Positions 16,173 to 24,889 of a DNA stretch of 64,000 bases are shown here, in pieces. How positions within the stretch are numbered: position 1 is the first letter of the stretch; each line of letters begins with the position of its first letter. Source of the stretch: Flavobacterium sp. N2038 (GTDB lineage Bacteria; Bacteroidota; Bacteroidia; Flavobacteriales; Flavobacteriaceae); NCBI RefSeq assembly GCF_025947185.1, contig NZ_CP110001.1:1674001-1738000 (forward strand), given 5' to 3'. The position numbers and the translations under genes are program-made. The notes beneath the pieces were generated by a model. It was not told the DNA's origin. It made no database searches and saw only the letters and a program-made list of their open reading frames with translations.

Positions 16173-17954
16173 ATGAAAAAAATATACTGTTTGTTGTTTT
16201 TGATAGTTTTTGTTGCCTGTCAGAAAAAAAGCAAACATCAGGAAGTAAATGAATTGTTTCAGGCAGATATTACTTCATTAATTGAAAAAGTTGCCAAATT
16301 AAAATATTCGGTGCAGGAAGATTCAACCGAATCCCAAATTCAGAAACAATTTTTGGAAGCACATAAAAATTACAAAAAGGTCGAAATGATCAGTGAATAT
16401 TATTCGCCTTCAGTTTCTAAATCTATTAACGGACCCGCAATACCGGAGTTTGAAGAAAATGATAAAGTAACTGTTGCGCCGGAAGGATTTCAGGTTATTG
16501 AAGAACTGGTTTTTCCGAAGTATGACAAAAAAAATAAAAAAGAATTAATTCAGGAACTGGGAGTTTTATCGGCAAATTTAATTCGATTAGAAAAAGTTTC
16601 AAACACAAATGAATTAACCGATGCTCATGTTTTTGACGCCATGAGACTGGAAGTTTACAGAATTATTACTTTAGGAATCACCGGTTTTGATTCGCCGGTT
16701 GTACTCAACTCTCTTCCCGAAGCATTGACATCTTTAGAAAGTATCGAAAAATATTATCATGTTTATCTTAAAGATCAATCTGTATCTAATGCTAAGCAAG
16801 TAGTTCAGCTTTTAGAAAATGGGAAAAAGTACTTAAAATCGAATACCAATTTTAATGCTTTTGATCGCGCTTATTTTATTAAAGAAATTTTAAATCCGTT
16901 AAGTAAAGGACTTTTTAAAACACAATCAGAATTAGGAATTCCTTTAATGAAAGAGCAAAGAGGCTTAAAAGTTACAGCACAAACTTTATTTGACCAGGAT
17001 GCTTTTGATCCTGAAGCTTTCTCCGGTTTTCCGGATTACAAAACAACACCAGAAAAAATTGCTCTGGGTAAAAAGTTATTCAATGATCCTGTTTTATCAG
17101 GAAACAATACGCGTTCGTGCGCTTCGTGCCATCATGAAGACAAGGCTTTTACAGATGGTCTGGAGAGAGCAGTTGCACTAGACGGAAAATCAATGATTCA
17201 GCGGAATACACCAACGCTTACTAATATTGCTTTTCAACGTGTGTTTTTTGCAGATTCAAGAGTGAGTTATCTAGAAGATCAGGCGGTTGCAGTTATTAAA
17301 AACGAAAACGAAATGCATGGATCTCTGGAGAAATCAGCTTTGGCAATTCAGAAAAATGCAGCATATGTAAAAGAATTTCAGAAAGCTTTTCCAAAAGGAG
17401 AAATAAACGAATTTGCAATCAAAAATGCTTTGGCATCTTATATACGTTCGTTAAGTCAATACGATTCTAAATTTGACCGCTTTATGCAAAATAAAACCAC
17501 ATTTACTGTCGATGAAAAAGCAGGGTTTAATTTATTTGCCGGAAAAGGAAAATGTGCCACCTGCCATTTTATTCCGCTTACCAATGGAACAGTTCCGCCA
17601 AATTTTGACAGATCAGAAAGCGAAATTCTGGGTGTTCCGGATAAAAATAAAAAACTGGATGGAGATCTGGGGAAATTTGTGATTACACAAGCAGCCATTC
17701 ATAAACATTCGTTTAAAACGCCAACAATTAGGAACATTGAACTTACAGCTCCATATATGCATAATGGCGTTTATAAAACTTTAGAAGAAGTTATCGATTT
17801 CTATAATGAAGGTGGAGGTTTAGGCAAAGGATTTGATGTTCCGAACCAAACTTTACCGGAAGACAAATTGAATTTATCAGATCTCGAGAAAAAACAGCTT
17901 ATTGCTTTTATGAAAACTTTGACGGATAAGAAGTATTCGGAGAAAAGAGAATAG
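16173..17954 (+). CDS. Di-heme cytochrome c peroxidase with N-terminal imelysin-like domain (lipoprotein)
   Basis: 593 residues. The lipoprotein signal ends at V-A-C16. Residues about 25-240 form a helical region with G-F-Q-V-I-E-E-L-V-F-P, which resembles the G-x-H-x-I-E motif of imelysin/EfeO-type iron-binding domains. From about 285 it is a MauG/CcpA-type peroxidase with two haem c sites, C316-A-S-C319-H320 and C461-A-T-C464-H465, and the usual P-T-L-T-N-I-A and P-T-I-R-N-I motifs. It would act in the periplasm at a membrane. The fusion, and its place next to a PhoX-like gene, suggest metal-linked redox handling. Typical single-domain peroxidases are some 200 residues shorter. Confidence 0.88.
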   Translation: MKKIYCLLFLIVFVACQKKSKHQEVNELFQADITSLIEKVAKLKYSVQEDSTESQIQKQFLEAHKNYKKVEMISEYYSPSVSKSINGPAIPEFEENDKVTVAPEGFQVIEELVFPKYDKKNKKELIQELGVLSANLIRLEKVSNTNELTDAHVFDAMRLEVYRIITLGITGFDSPVVLNSLPEALTSLESIEKYYHVYLKDQSVSNAKQVVQLLENGKKYLKSNTNFNAFDRAYFIKEILNPLSKGLFKTQSELGIPLMKEQRGLKVTAQTLFDQDAFDPEAFSGFPDYKTTPEKIALGKKLFNDPVLSGNNTRSCASCHHEDKAFTDGLERAVALDGKSMIQRNTPTLTNIAFQRVFFADSRVSYLEDQAVAVIKNENEMHGSLEKSALAIQKNAAYVKEFQKAFPKGEINEFAIKNALASYIRSLSQYDSKFDRFMQNKTTFTVDEKAGFNLFAGKGKCATCHFIPLTNGTVPPNFDRSESEILGVPDKNKKLDGDLGKFVITQAAIHKHSFKTPTIRNIELTAPYMHNGVYKTLEEVIDFYNEGGGLGKGFDVPNQTLPEDKLNLSDLEKKQLIAFMKTLTDKKYSEKRE

Positions 17955-18029
17955 AATAAAGAGAATAGAATAAAGAGAATAGAATAAAGAGAATAGAATA
18001 AAGAGGATAGAGTAAAGAGGATAGAGTAA
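17946..18029. repeat. 14-bp tandem repeat, six copies
   Basis: Four copies of AGAGAATAGAATAA are followed by two of AGAGGATAGAGTAA. The first copy contains the peroxidase stop codon. The unit is purine-rich on the plus strand. Confidence 0.92.
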
Positions 18030-18053
18030 AGAAATTTAGCTTTGTGGTTTGAT

Positions 18054-18211
18054 TTTACTGCAAAGCACGCAAAGATTTTTATTTTTAAGATTTTATAAAA
18101 ACGCAAAGTTCGCAAAGCTATTTCTACACAAAGCTTTGCGAATTTTGTATTTTTTGAACAGTTGGAAACGTCGCGCACTTTGCGAAAACTTTGTGTTCTT
18201 TGCAGTTAAAT
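18054..18211. repeat. Imperfect long inverted repeat of CTTTGCG/CGCAAAG words
   Basis: Outer arms TTTTACTGCAAAGCACGC and its near complement (18190-18211) enclose further CGCAAAG and CTTTGCG words, giving an extensive imperfect hairpin. The rest of the 17955-18374 gap holds the tandem repeat, degenerate ATTCGTG words and no gene. Confidence 0.75.
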
Positions 18212-18374
18212 TTTCCACTTACAGATTTCTAAAAATTAATTCGTGCTAATTTGTGAAATTCGTGGCTAACAAAAAAAAATCCGTTGGTCAAAATAATAAT
18301 GTAGTTCATCAAACTAATTTTAATAGCGGTTTTTGTTTGTGCTCCTTTGCATCAAATTAATAAAAACTATTATC

Positions 18375-18974
18375 ATGAACATGTACAAATTAGTATTGTT
18401 GACTACAATTTTCTTATTAGGATTAATTTCTTCTAAAATTAATGCTCAATCTCCGCTTCCAATTCATTTGGGAATAAAAGGAGGTTCTAATTATTCTGAA
18501 TTGCCAGTTTCAGAAGGTTTCAGCTCAGAATATGCGGCTGGCTATTTTGGGGGGGTAATGGCTCGATTTGATTTTAAACGATTCTATATTCAGAATGAAA
18601 TTCTGTACAGCGAGAAATCTTCTAAGATTGAAAAGACTACTACAGCAGCATCTAAAAATGCAAAATGGAAAAGTATCGATGTACCTTTGGTTATTGGTTA
18701 TAAAGTGGTTGATTTTTCTACATTAAATGTTCGGGTTTTTGCCGGAGGAGTTTATTCGTATGTTCTGGATGAAAACTTTTCATCATTGAATCAGTTAAAA
18801 AATGCCTACAACACATTTGACAAATCTAATATTGGATATCAGGTTGGGGCAGGTGTTGAGTTTTGGAAGTTTACTGTTGATTTTACTTATCAAGGCGGAT
18901 TAAATAATGTGAGTAAAAATTTTAATTCTAAACCAAACTCGTTTAACATTGGTGTTGGATATTTTTTCCTGTAA
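18375..18974 (+). CDS. Outer membrane beta-barrel (porin-family) protein
   Basis: 199 residues from the ATG at 18375, where a good signal peptide begins (cleavage after I-N-A-Q). Alternating beta strands (L-G-I-K-G-G-S-N-Y-S-E-L, then F-Y-I-Q-N-E-I-L-Y-S-E-K) and the terminal F-N-I-G-V-G-Y-F-F-L are typical of the OMP_b-brl_2 family. An in-frame ATG at 18333 would put 14 extra residues before the signal peptide and is unlikely. A terminator follows. The physiological role is unknown. Confidence 0.85.
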   Translation: MNMYKLVLLTTIFLLGLISSKINAQSPLPIHLGIKGGSNYSELPVSEGFSSEYAAGYFGGVMARFDFKRFYIQNEILYSEKSSKIEKTTTAASKNAKWKSIDVPLVIGYKVVDFSTLNVRVFAGGVYSYVLDENFSSLNQLKNAYNTFDKSNIGYQVGAGVEFWKFTVDFTYQGGLNNVSKNFNSKPNSFNIGVGYFFL

Positions 18975-19003
18975 CGCTATATTTTATTCATTTATCCTAT
19001 ATG

Positions 19004-19039
19004 CAGCAAAGAATCTTTTTGGTTCTTTGCTGTTTCTTT
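19004..19039 (+). terminator. Terminator of the porin-family gene
   Basis: The stem CAGCAAAGAA / TTCTTTGCTG is followed by TTTCTTT. Confidence 0.8.
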
Positions 19040-19092
19040 AAAAATTATAGGGCTATTTTTGAAGTTAAATTTTCTCAATAAATTATTTTTAG

Positions 19093-20142
19093 ATGATTGC
19101 AATCAATAAAAATAGACACTGGATGTTTTTAGTCTTTTTTTGGAGTCTGCTAGGTATGACAATCTGGGCGCAGATGATCGAAGATTACGATTTTTTCACG
19201 GCCACGATTCAGGCAGTTTTAGTTTTGATTTGTTCTGCCATTTTAGCTCATATTTTGAGTGATGTTATATTGCCCAAAGCGCTAAAACAAAATAAAATGA
19301 ACTGGTTTGCGGTACAAAGCGTTATTGTTGTACTGCTTTTGGCATTTTGTCTGTCATTGATTTATATTGTTTTTTCAGATTCGGTTTTGAGAAGCAAGAT
19401 ATATCCTGAAGAAGCAGATGCGGATTCTCTTCATTTTTTGTGGGCGCGATTTTACGGCAACATTCCATCAGCGATTTTAATTTGCGGTACTGCTTGCGGA
19501 CTTCGGTTTTATCAGGAACATAATGTTATCGAAAGAAATCACGCGCAATTGCAGCAAGTTCACCTTGAAGCACAAATCAAGATTTTGCAGGATCAGATTA
19601 ATCCGCATTTGATGTTTAATATCCTGAATCATATTCATATTCTAATGCAGAGCAATGTACAGTTGGCGTCTGTTTTGTTGGTTCAGTTTTCGGATATTTT
19701 GAGGTATCAACTGTACGAATGTAACAAAGAATACGTGCCGCTGTATCTCGAGATTAAATACTTGAAAGATTTAATTGCTGTTGAAGAAACCCGCTGGGGA
19801 AATGAATTAGAAGTAAAAAGCAAATGGAATATCGAAGACGGACAGCTTCAAATCGTACCATTGCTTTTAGTTCCTTTAATAGAAAATGCCTTTAAACATG
19901 TTTCCCGACTTCCAAACAAAAAAGGATATGTGCATTTATCGTGCGAGCAGCTAAACCATCAATTGAATTTTAGAATCGAAAACTCGTATACAGAACAATA
20001 TAAAATTCCGTCTAAAAGCCAGGGGTTAGGACTTGAAAACGTCAAAAAAAGATTGGCAATTCAGTATCCGGAAAAACATCAATTCAATATCAATAAAACC
20101 GATTCTGATTTTACGGTCATCGTGACTTTAGATTTAAAATGA
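19093..20142 (+). CDS. LytS/YehU-type sensor histidine kinase
   Basis: 349 residues. Four hydrophobic segments lie in the first about 140 residues, then a coiled linker. The His_kinase (PF06580) box is D-Q-I-N-P-H172-L-M-F-N-I-L-N-H, with H172 the phospho-site. The ATP-binding part has L-V-P-L-I-E-N-A-F-K-H and G-L-G-L-E-N-V-K-K-R-L. The kinase pairs with the LytTR regulator 297 nt downstream. The gap between the two holds several intergenic repeats, an unusually large spacer for such a pair. Confidence 0.93.
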   Translation: MIAINKNRHWMFLVFFWSLLGMTIWAQMIEDYDFFTATIQAVLVLICSAILAHILSDVILPKALKQNKMNWFAVQSVIVVLLLAFCLSLIYIVFSDSVLRSKIYPEEADADSLHFLWARFYGNIPSAILICGTACGLRFYQEHNVIERNHAQLQQVHLEAQIKILQDQINPHLMFNILNHIHILMQSNVQLASVLLVQFSDILRYQLYECNKEYVPLYLEIKYLKDLIAVEETRWGNELEVKSKWNIEDGQLQIVPLLLVPLIENAFKHVSRLPNKKGYVHLSCEQLNHQLNFRIENSYTEQYKIPSKSQGLGLENVKKRLAIQYPEKHQFNINKTDSDFTVIVTLDLK

Positions 20143-20439
20143 TTTTTTGGACAAAGATTATATAGATTTTTTGCCACGACCCGAGCGATAGCGAACAGGC
20201 AAAGCAATTCACGAATTTTTAATCTGCAAAATCTTAAGACATAATGCTTAGTGATCTTTGCATCCTTTTTAAGAGTTAAAAACTTTGCGAACTTTGCGTA
20301 TCCCGATAGCTATCGGGATTGCGCTCTTTGCGGTTAAATTTTTAGCCACAGATTATCAGATTAAAAGGATTTCAAAAAAAAATCTGCTAAATCTGCAGGA
20401 AACAAAAAAACATTAAACCTGAAATAAAAAAATACGAAC
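20143..20439. repeat. Mosaic of intergenic repeats between kinase and regulator
   Basis: The spacer contains CTTTGCG words (20282-20299, 20320-20336) interrupted by a perfect palindrome TCCCGATAGCTATCGGGA at 20301-20318. Next comes a GCCACAGATT element (20345 on) with AATCTGCTAAATCTGC words. It looks like one repeat inserted into another. No gene was seen. Confidence 0.75.
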
Positions 20440-21147
20440 ATGAAATGTCTCATTATCGACGATGAACCTATAGCAAGAAACGGAATCGCAGATTTCGTTT
20501 CTAAAATTGATTTTCTTGAAGTTGCAGGTACTTGTGCTTCGGCTTTAGAAGCCACTTCTTATCTTCAGGAAAAGCAAATCGATTTGATGTTTTTAGATAT
20601 CAATATGCCTTATCTATCCGGATTAGAGTTTTTGGAATCATTAGATAATCCACCATTGGTGATTTTTACTACGGCTTATTCAGAACACGCTTTAGATGGA
20701 TATCGCTTACAGGTAGTAGATTATTTATTAAAACCTATTACTTTTCAGCGTTTTTATCAGGCTACGTTAAAAGCGAGGCAATGGTATCAAATGATGAGTT
20801 CTCCAAAACAAAGTCAGTTGGATCCTTTCTTATATGTGCGTCAGGAAGAAGGATTTCAGAAAATTTCCTGGATAGATATTCTGTATATCGAAGGAATGCA
20901 AAATTATGCAAAGCTTCATTTTAAGGATAAAGTTCTGATTATTCATCAAACTATGATTTCATTAGAGGAAACACTTCCCACAGAAATCTTTTTTAGAATT
21001 CATAAATCATTTCTGGTAAATGTTACGCATATAGATTCTGTTTCCGGCGGACGCTTATTTATTAAAGGACAAGAACTACCTATTTCAAGAACTCGCAGAG
21101 AAGTATTATTGAAAGAGGTAGTCTATAAAAACTTATTAAGCAGATAG
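20440..21147 (+). CDS. LytTR family response regulator
   Basis: 235 residues. The receiver domain has acidic D7/D8, phospho-acceptor D53 (F-L-D-I-N-M-P), T-T-A-Y and L-L-K-P. The LytTR DNA-binding domain (about 130-235) contains F-L-Y-V-R-Q-E-E-G-F-Q-K-I, I-L-Y-I-E-G-M-Q-N-Y-A-K and F-F-R-I-H-K-S-F-L-V-N. It is the partner of the upstream LytS-type kinase. Targets are unknown; the neighbouring barrel-protein genes are candidates. Confidence 0.94.
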   Translation: MKCLIIDDEPIARNGIADFVSKIDFLEVAGTCASALEATSYLQEKQIDLMFLDINMPYLSGLEFLESLDNPPLVIFTTAYSEHALDGYRLQVVDYLLKPITFQRFYQATLKARQWYQMMSSPKQSQLDPFLYVRQEEGFQKISWIDILYIEGMQNYAKLHFKDKVLIIHQTMISLEETLPTEIFFRIHKSFLVNVTHIDSVSGGRLFIKGQELPISRTRREVLLKEVVYKNLLSR

Positions 21148-21149
21148 CT

Positions 21150-22085
21150 CTAGAATTTCCATTTTAGAGCTAGTGCTCCATAAAAGGTAGTGGTGAATTT
21201 TGGATCTGGAATATCTTTTTCTTTAAAAATATCTTTAATTTTTCGGTTAGTAGTCGAGAAACTTCGAAGAAGAGTAGTTCCTCCTGTTGGTTCTAAAATC
21301 CAGTGTTTTCCTAGTTTTACCTGAGGTCTTAAACCTGCAATTATTTGTTGATAACCAAGTAAGGTCGATTTATTTCCAATTTTGGTTTCGGCTGTCATTC
21401 CGCTTAACTCGGCTACTGCTTTTAGATCAAAATGATCAGACATTCGGTAACCTAATTCTACACCTTCAGGAAAAGTAATTTTAAAATGTAAAGCCCCTTT
21501 TGATTCCCAATTAAAGTAAATTCCGGGAAGAACCATTGGTACACCAAAACTATTGGTCAGAACGGGGCCTACACCCAAAGCCAGATTAGGATTAAATTGT
21601 TTGATAAAAAGAACACCTCCCTGCATCAGGACATCATCTTTATTAATTTCCACCATATCTGTATAAACACCAACAGAAGCCATTATTAATAAAGACCAGG
21701 AAGGAGAAATAGAACGTAAATGTTTGACCCCGATTTGTGTGTTCAGTAATTCATTAGGAAATCCGCCCTGAAATTCTATTGGAAGGGATTCAATCTCATA
21801 ATTTCTGTTTTCCATTTTGGCATAACTTCCATTAAAAAATACCGACCAAAGCTTTGGGTGGTCGTATTGATCCATCTTTAAAGAAAGCGGTACTTCAAAA
21901 GCGATTTGTGCTCTTTTAAAATTGCTTTCGGCATTTGTTTTAGTACTGTCCATTGGTCGGATATACTTTGAAAAAGGAACATAATCGACTTTAAATTCTC
22001 CCGAAATTCCCGTTTGTGATTGTGCAGCAACAGTAACCAGTAAAAAAAGGAAAAGCTGCGATAAATAAATGACTGTTTTGTTCAT
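21150..22085 (-). CDS. DUF6268-type outer membrane protein
   Basis: 311 residues with a signal peptide (cleavage near V-A-A-Q-S-Q). The body is alternating beta strands: G-E-F-K-V-D-Y-V-P-F-S-K-Y, L-K-M-D-Q-Y-D-H-P-K-L-W-S-V-F-F-N-G-S-Y, L-R-P-Q-V-K-L-G-K-H-W. It ends in a Trp/Phe terminus (A-L-A-L-K-W-K-F) as in barrel proteins. The pattern fits DUF6268. It converges on the LytTR gene with only 2 nt between stop codons. Confidence 0.75.
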   Translation of the reverse strand: MNKTVIYLSQLFLFLLVTVAAQSQTGISGEFKVDYVPFSKYIRPMDSTKTNAESNFKRAQIAFEVPLSLKMDQYDHPKLWSVFFNGSYAKMENRNYEIESLPIEFQGGFPNELLNTQIGVKHLRSISPSWSLLIMASVGVYTDMVEINKDDVLMQGGVLFIKQFNPNLALGVGPVLTNSFGVPMVLPGIYFNWESKGALHFKITFPEGVELGYRMSDHFDLKAVAELSGMTAETKIGNKSTLLGYQQIIAGLRPQVKLGKHWILEPTGGTTLLRSFSTTNRKIKDIFKEKDIPDPKFTTTFYGALALKWKF

Positions 22086-22187
22086 GATTGAATTAAATTT
22101 TCTGCGAATTACAGTGTTCTAAACCAATCCTGAAAAATCATTTGACTAATAGCACTTTTGTTTTGACCAACGGTATAAAATACAAAA

Positions 22188-22213
22188 CCCGACAGATTAC
22201 GCGATCTGTCGGG
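22188..22213 (-). terminator. CCCGACAGAT palindrome acting as terminator
   Basis: CCCGACAGAT and ATCTGTCGGG around a 6-nt loop, downstream of the minus-strand barrel gene. The AAAA before it gives a U-run in the minus direction. It belongs to the same palindrome family as 28156-28188 and 45419-45452. Confidence 0.7.
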
Positions 22214-22253
22214 CTTGTTACCAAAAACAAAAAAATAAATTAAACCTTAATTT

Positions 22254-22769
22254 TTATAAGTCAAAACCATAAGCAACACGCAATGCTACCTGATTGGTTT
22301 TGAAATCATGATAATCTTCGTAACGTACACTTAAATCAATATATTTATTAGCGTATCCAATTCCGGGAGCCCATAAAAAAGTTGTTTTGTCATAACCGTT
22401 TGTTACAGCAAAACCGGCACCCACTTCTCCTAAAACATAAAACTGGTCTTCCCAGACAAAGGCTTTAAAACCGGCTTTTGCAGGAATAAATCCCAGATCT
22501 TTTACTTCAACACCATTTTGATCTTTCATAAACAAGTTAGTAAAACCTGTTGTTAAGGTCAATGATGTTTTCTTAGACAAATCATATTGTAAACGAACAT
22601 CTCCTCCAAGTGACCATCTGTAATCATTGTCGGTTGGGATTCCTCCGTTTAAACCAAATCCTAATCTAAAACCCTGATCATAATTTTTGACTTCGCTGTC
22701 CTGAGCAAAAGTCGTGTTGGCGTATAAAAAAGCGAAAGCAGCAAGGCAGATCATTTGTAATTTTTTCAT
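22254..22769 (-). CDS. Outer membrane beta-barrel protein
   Basis: 171 residues. A signal peptide (cleavage after T-T-F-A-Q) precedes strands such as G-F-R-L-G-F-G-L-N-G-G, K-T-S-L-T-L-T-T-G-F-T-N-L-F and Y-I-D-L-S-V-R-Y-E-D-Y-H. The end V-A-L-R-V-A-Y-G-F-D-L is a barrel C terminus. Function unknown. It is divergent from the MATE gene. Confidence 0.8.
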   Translation of the reverse strand: MKKLQMICLAAFAFLYANTTFAQDSEVKNYDQGFRLGFGLNGGIPTDNDYRWSLGGDVRLQYDLSKKTSLTLTTGFTNLFMKDQNGVEVKDLGFIPAKAGFKAFVWEDQFYVLGEVGAGFAVTNGYDKTTFLWAPGIGYANKYIDLSVRYEDYHDFKTNQVALRVAYGFDL

Positions 22770-22930
22770 GGCAAATATTTTGAATTATTAATACTGTAAA
22801 AGTAATTTGGACGGTATATGACCTTGTTATATAATTTTTAAAAATCGTTACATAATATTAGGGCGTGCTTATTTTTGTCTTAAAATTGGTATATATTTTT
22901 ATTAATGAGATAGAATTCGTCGCTTCTGAT

Positions 22931-22938
22931 TATCTTTG
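22931..22938 (+). promoter_or_regulatory. Promoter -7 box of the MATE gene
   Basis: TATCTTTG is an exact consensus match lying 20 nt before a GTG codon at 22958. Transcription would start near 22945, so any start codon upstream is excluded. Confidence 0.65.
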
Positions 22939-22957
22939 CCGACTAAAAGGAATAAAA

Positions 22958-24343
22958 GTGAATTTAAAGCAATACACCAAAGAGTTTTCATATAATTTCA
23001 GACTGGCCTATCCCGTAATTTTAGGAATGGTTGGGCATACCTTAATTGGTATTGTAGATAATATCATGGTGGGGAAATTAGGTAGTACCGAATTGGCAGC
23101 AGTTTCATTAGGAAACAGCATGATTTTTATCGCCATGTCATTAGGAATTGGTTTTTCTACTGCAATTACTCCAATCGTTGCAGAAGGCGATGCTGAGAAA
23201 AATGATACCAAAATCAGAACGGCGTTTCATCACGGATTGTTTTTATGTACAATTTTGGGATTAGCTCTTTTTGGAGTTATTGTTCTGGCAAAGCCAATAA
23301 TGGAAATGCTGGATCAGCCGGCTGATGTAATTGCACTTGCAAAACCTTATCTGGACTGGGTAGCTTTTTCGTTGATTCCTTTAATAATGTATCAGGGATA
23401 CAAACAGTTTGCTGATGGTTTATCATTAACAAAATACTCGATGTATGCTATGGTTATGGCAAATGTACTGCACGTTGGTATTAATTATATGTTGATTTAT
23501 GGTGTTTGGATTTTTCCAAAAATGGGAATTATCGGAGCAGCATTAGGAACTGTGATCTCGAGAATCTTTTTAGTAATGTTCATGCATATTATGCTCTCAA
23601 GAAGAGATGACTTAAAACGCTTTTTTAAGAGTTTCAGTTTTGACGAAATCAAGAAAGAAACCATAAAGAAAATAATTGCAATTGGTTTCCCTTCTGCAAT
23701 GCAAATGCTTTTTGAAGTGGTATTGTTTACAGCATCAATCTGGCTTTGCGGAAATATTGGAAAAACCAGTCAGGCAGCCAATCAAATTGCTTTGAGTCTG
23801 GCTTCGATGACTTTTATGTTTGCAATGGGACTAAGTGTAACATCAATGATCAGGGTGAGTAATCAAAGAGGACTGAATGATTTTAAAAATTTGGTCGTTG
23901 TGGCTCGTTCTATTTTCCTGCTTGCCATTATTTTAGAAACCGTTTTTGCGATTCTGTTTATAGCTTTCCATGAATATTTACCTCATATTTTCCTGAATAT
24001 GGAGAATACCGGACAAATCCTGGATAATGAAGAAGTAATAAGTATCGCATCAAAATTACTTTTAATAGCAGCCGTTTTTCAAATTTCTGATGGGATTCAG
24101 GTGGTTGTTCTTGGTGCTTTGCGTGGTTTACAGGATGTAAAAATTCCTATGTATATCACTTTTGTGGCCTATTGGGTTATTGGTTTTCCAATTTCGTACT
24201 ATTTAGGAGAATATACAGAATGGAAAGCAGAAGGAGTATGGATTGGACTTTTGGCAGGATTAACTTCGGCGGCAATTTTTCTGTACATTCGCTTTCATTT
24301 CCTGACAAAGAAATTAATCATTAATTCAGAGTCAAATAATTAA
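22958..24343 (+). CDS. MATE family efflux transporter
   Basis: 461 residues with twelve membrane segments in two homologous halves, typical for MATE proteins. Recognisable pieces are P-V-I-L-G-M-V-G-H-T-L-I-G-I-V-D-N-I-M-V-G near the start and F-P-S-A-M-Q-M-L-F-E-V at the start of the second half. It exports cationic drugs or metabolites using Na+ or H+ gradients across the inner membrane. The GTG start at 22958 is chosen because the promoter box lies just upstream and the protein then has normal length; the longer frame from 22865 adds unrelated residues. Confidence 0.9.
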   Translation: MNLKQYTKEFSYNFRLAYPVILGMVGHTLIGIVDNIMVGKLGSTELAAVSLGNSMIFIAMSLGIGFSTAITPIVAEGDAEKNDTKIRTAFHHGLFLCTILGLALFGVIVLAKPIMEMLDQPADVIALAKPYLDWVAFSLIPLIMYQGYKQFADGLSLTKYSMYAMVMANVLHVGINYMLIYGVWIFPKMGIIGAALGTVISRIFLVMFMHIMLSRRDDLKRFFKSFSFDEIKKETIKKIIAIGFPSAMQMLFEVVLFTASIWLCGNIGKTSQAANQIALSLASMTFMFAMGLSVTSMIRVSNQRGLNDFKNLVVVARSIFLLAIILETVFAILFIAFHEYLPHIFLNMENTGQILDNEEVISIASKLLLIAAVFQISDGIQVVVLGALRGLQDVKIPMYITFVAYWVIGFPISYYLGEYTEWKAEGVWIGLLAGLTSAAIFLYIRFHFLTKKLIINSESNN

Positions 24344-24387
24344 ATTTGAGAATAAAATAAGCTTTAAATTTCCGGGAAAAATAACTA

Positions 24388-24406
24388 TTCCGATAGTTAT
24401 CGGGAA
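24388..24406. repeat. TTCCGATAG/TATCGGGAA palindrome
   Basis: A 19-nt near-perfect palindrome between two plus-strand genes, of the same family as 20301-20318 and 49341-49358. Confidence 0.7.
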
Positions 24407-24438
24407 TGGCTAAATAATAATTATAAAAAATAAATAAA

Positions 24439-24666
24439 ATGGAATTACCTAAATTTTTACTTGGAGACAATACCGATTTTCCAGATGATATCTTTATCAT
24501 TCACCTTGATTACCCAAGATTTATCATCAATTTAAAAGATGATGAGGTAGAATTTTTGGAAGAAGCTGAAGATCTTGATGAAGCTGAATTAAATGCAGAA
24601 ATGGAAGGTCTTATTATTAAGGCAAATGATTTTTATGACCGTGAAATAAATCGATACGAAGAGTAA
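24439..24666 (+). CDS. Small acidic conserved hypothetical protein
   Basis: 75 residues and strongly acidic (many Glu and Asp, with E-F-L-E-E-A-E-D-L-D-E-A-E in the centre). It has no signal peptide or membrane segment. The start and the compact beta-then-helix layout look genuine, and the codon use is like that of the neighbours. I recognise no named family. Function is unknown. Confidence 0.7.
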   Translation: MELPKFLLGDNTDFPDDIFIIHLDYPRFIINLKDDEVEFLEEAEDLDEAELNAEMEGLIIKANDFYDREINRYEE

Positions 24667-24889
24667 AGACGAAAGAGTAAAGATGAAAGGGTAGAGGCGC
24701 AGTGTAGTGAGTCTTTAATGTTTTCTGGATTTTTTTCATGCTGATTTAATTTTAAAATTTGTTATGCAAAATTTTGCACATATCTGCTTAAATCTTTTAA
24801 ATCTGCGTGAAACAAAAACTTCGAGACTCTGTGACTTGCGACTTAGTATCTTCCCATATTCTCAATTAAAAATTAATGTAAATCATCTA

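Noticed and set aside
17946..18029. CRISPR array
   Set aside because: Contiguous 14-bp units without spacers and no cas genes.
17801..18178. Minus-strand open frame across the tandem repeat
   Set aside because: Its F-Y-S-L-Y-S-I-L repeats are simply the 14-bp tandem repeat translated; it overlaps the peroxidase gene.
22865..22957. 93-nt upstream extension of the MATE gene
   Set aside because: It contains the TATCTTTG promoter box and encodes residues unlike MATE N termini.
24764..24889. Longer start of the LTA synthase-like gene
   Set aside because: The region consists of degenerate AATCTGCGTGAAAC-type repeat words; the membrane protein begins naturally at 24890.
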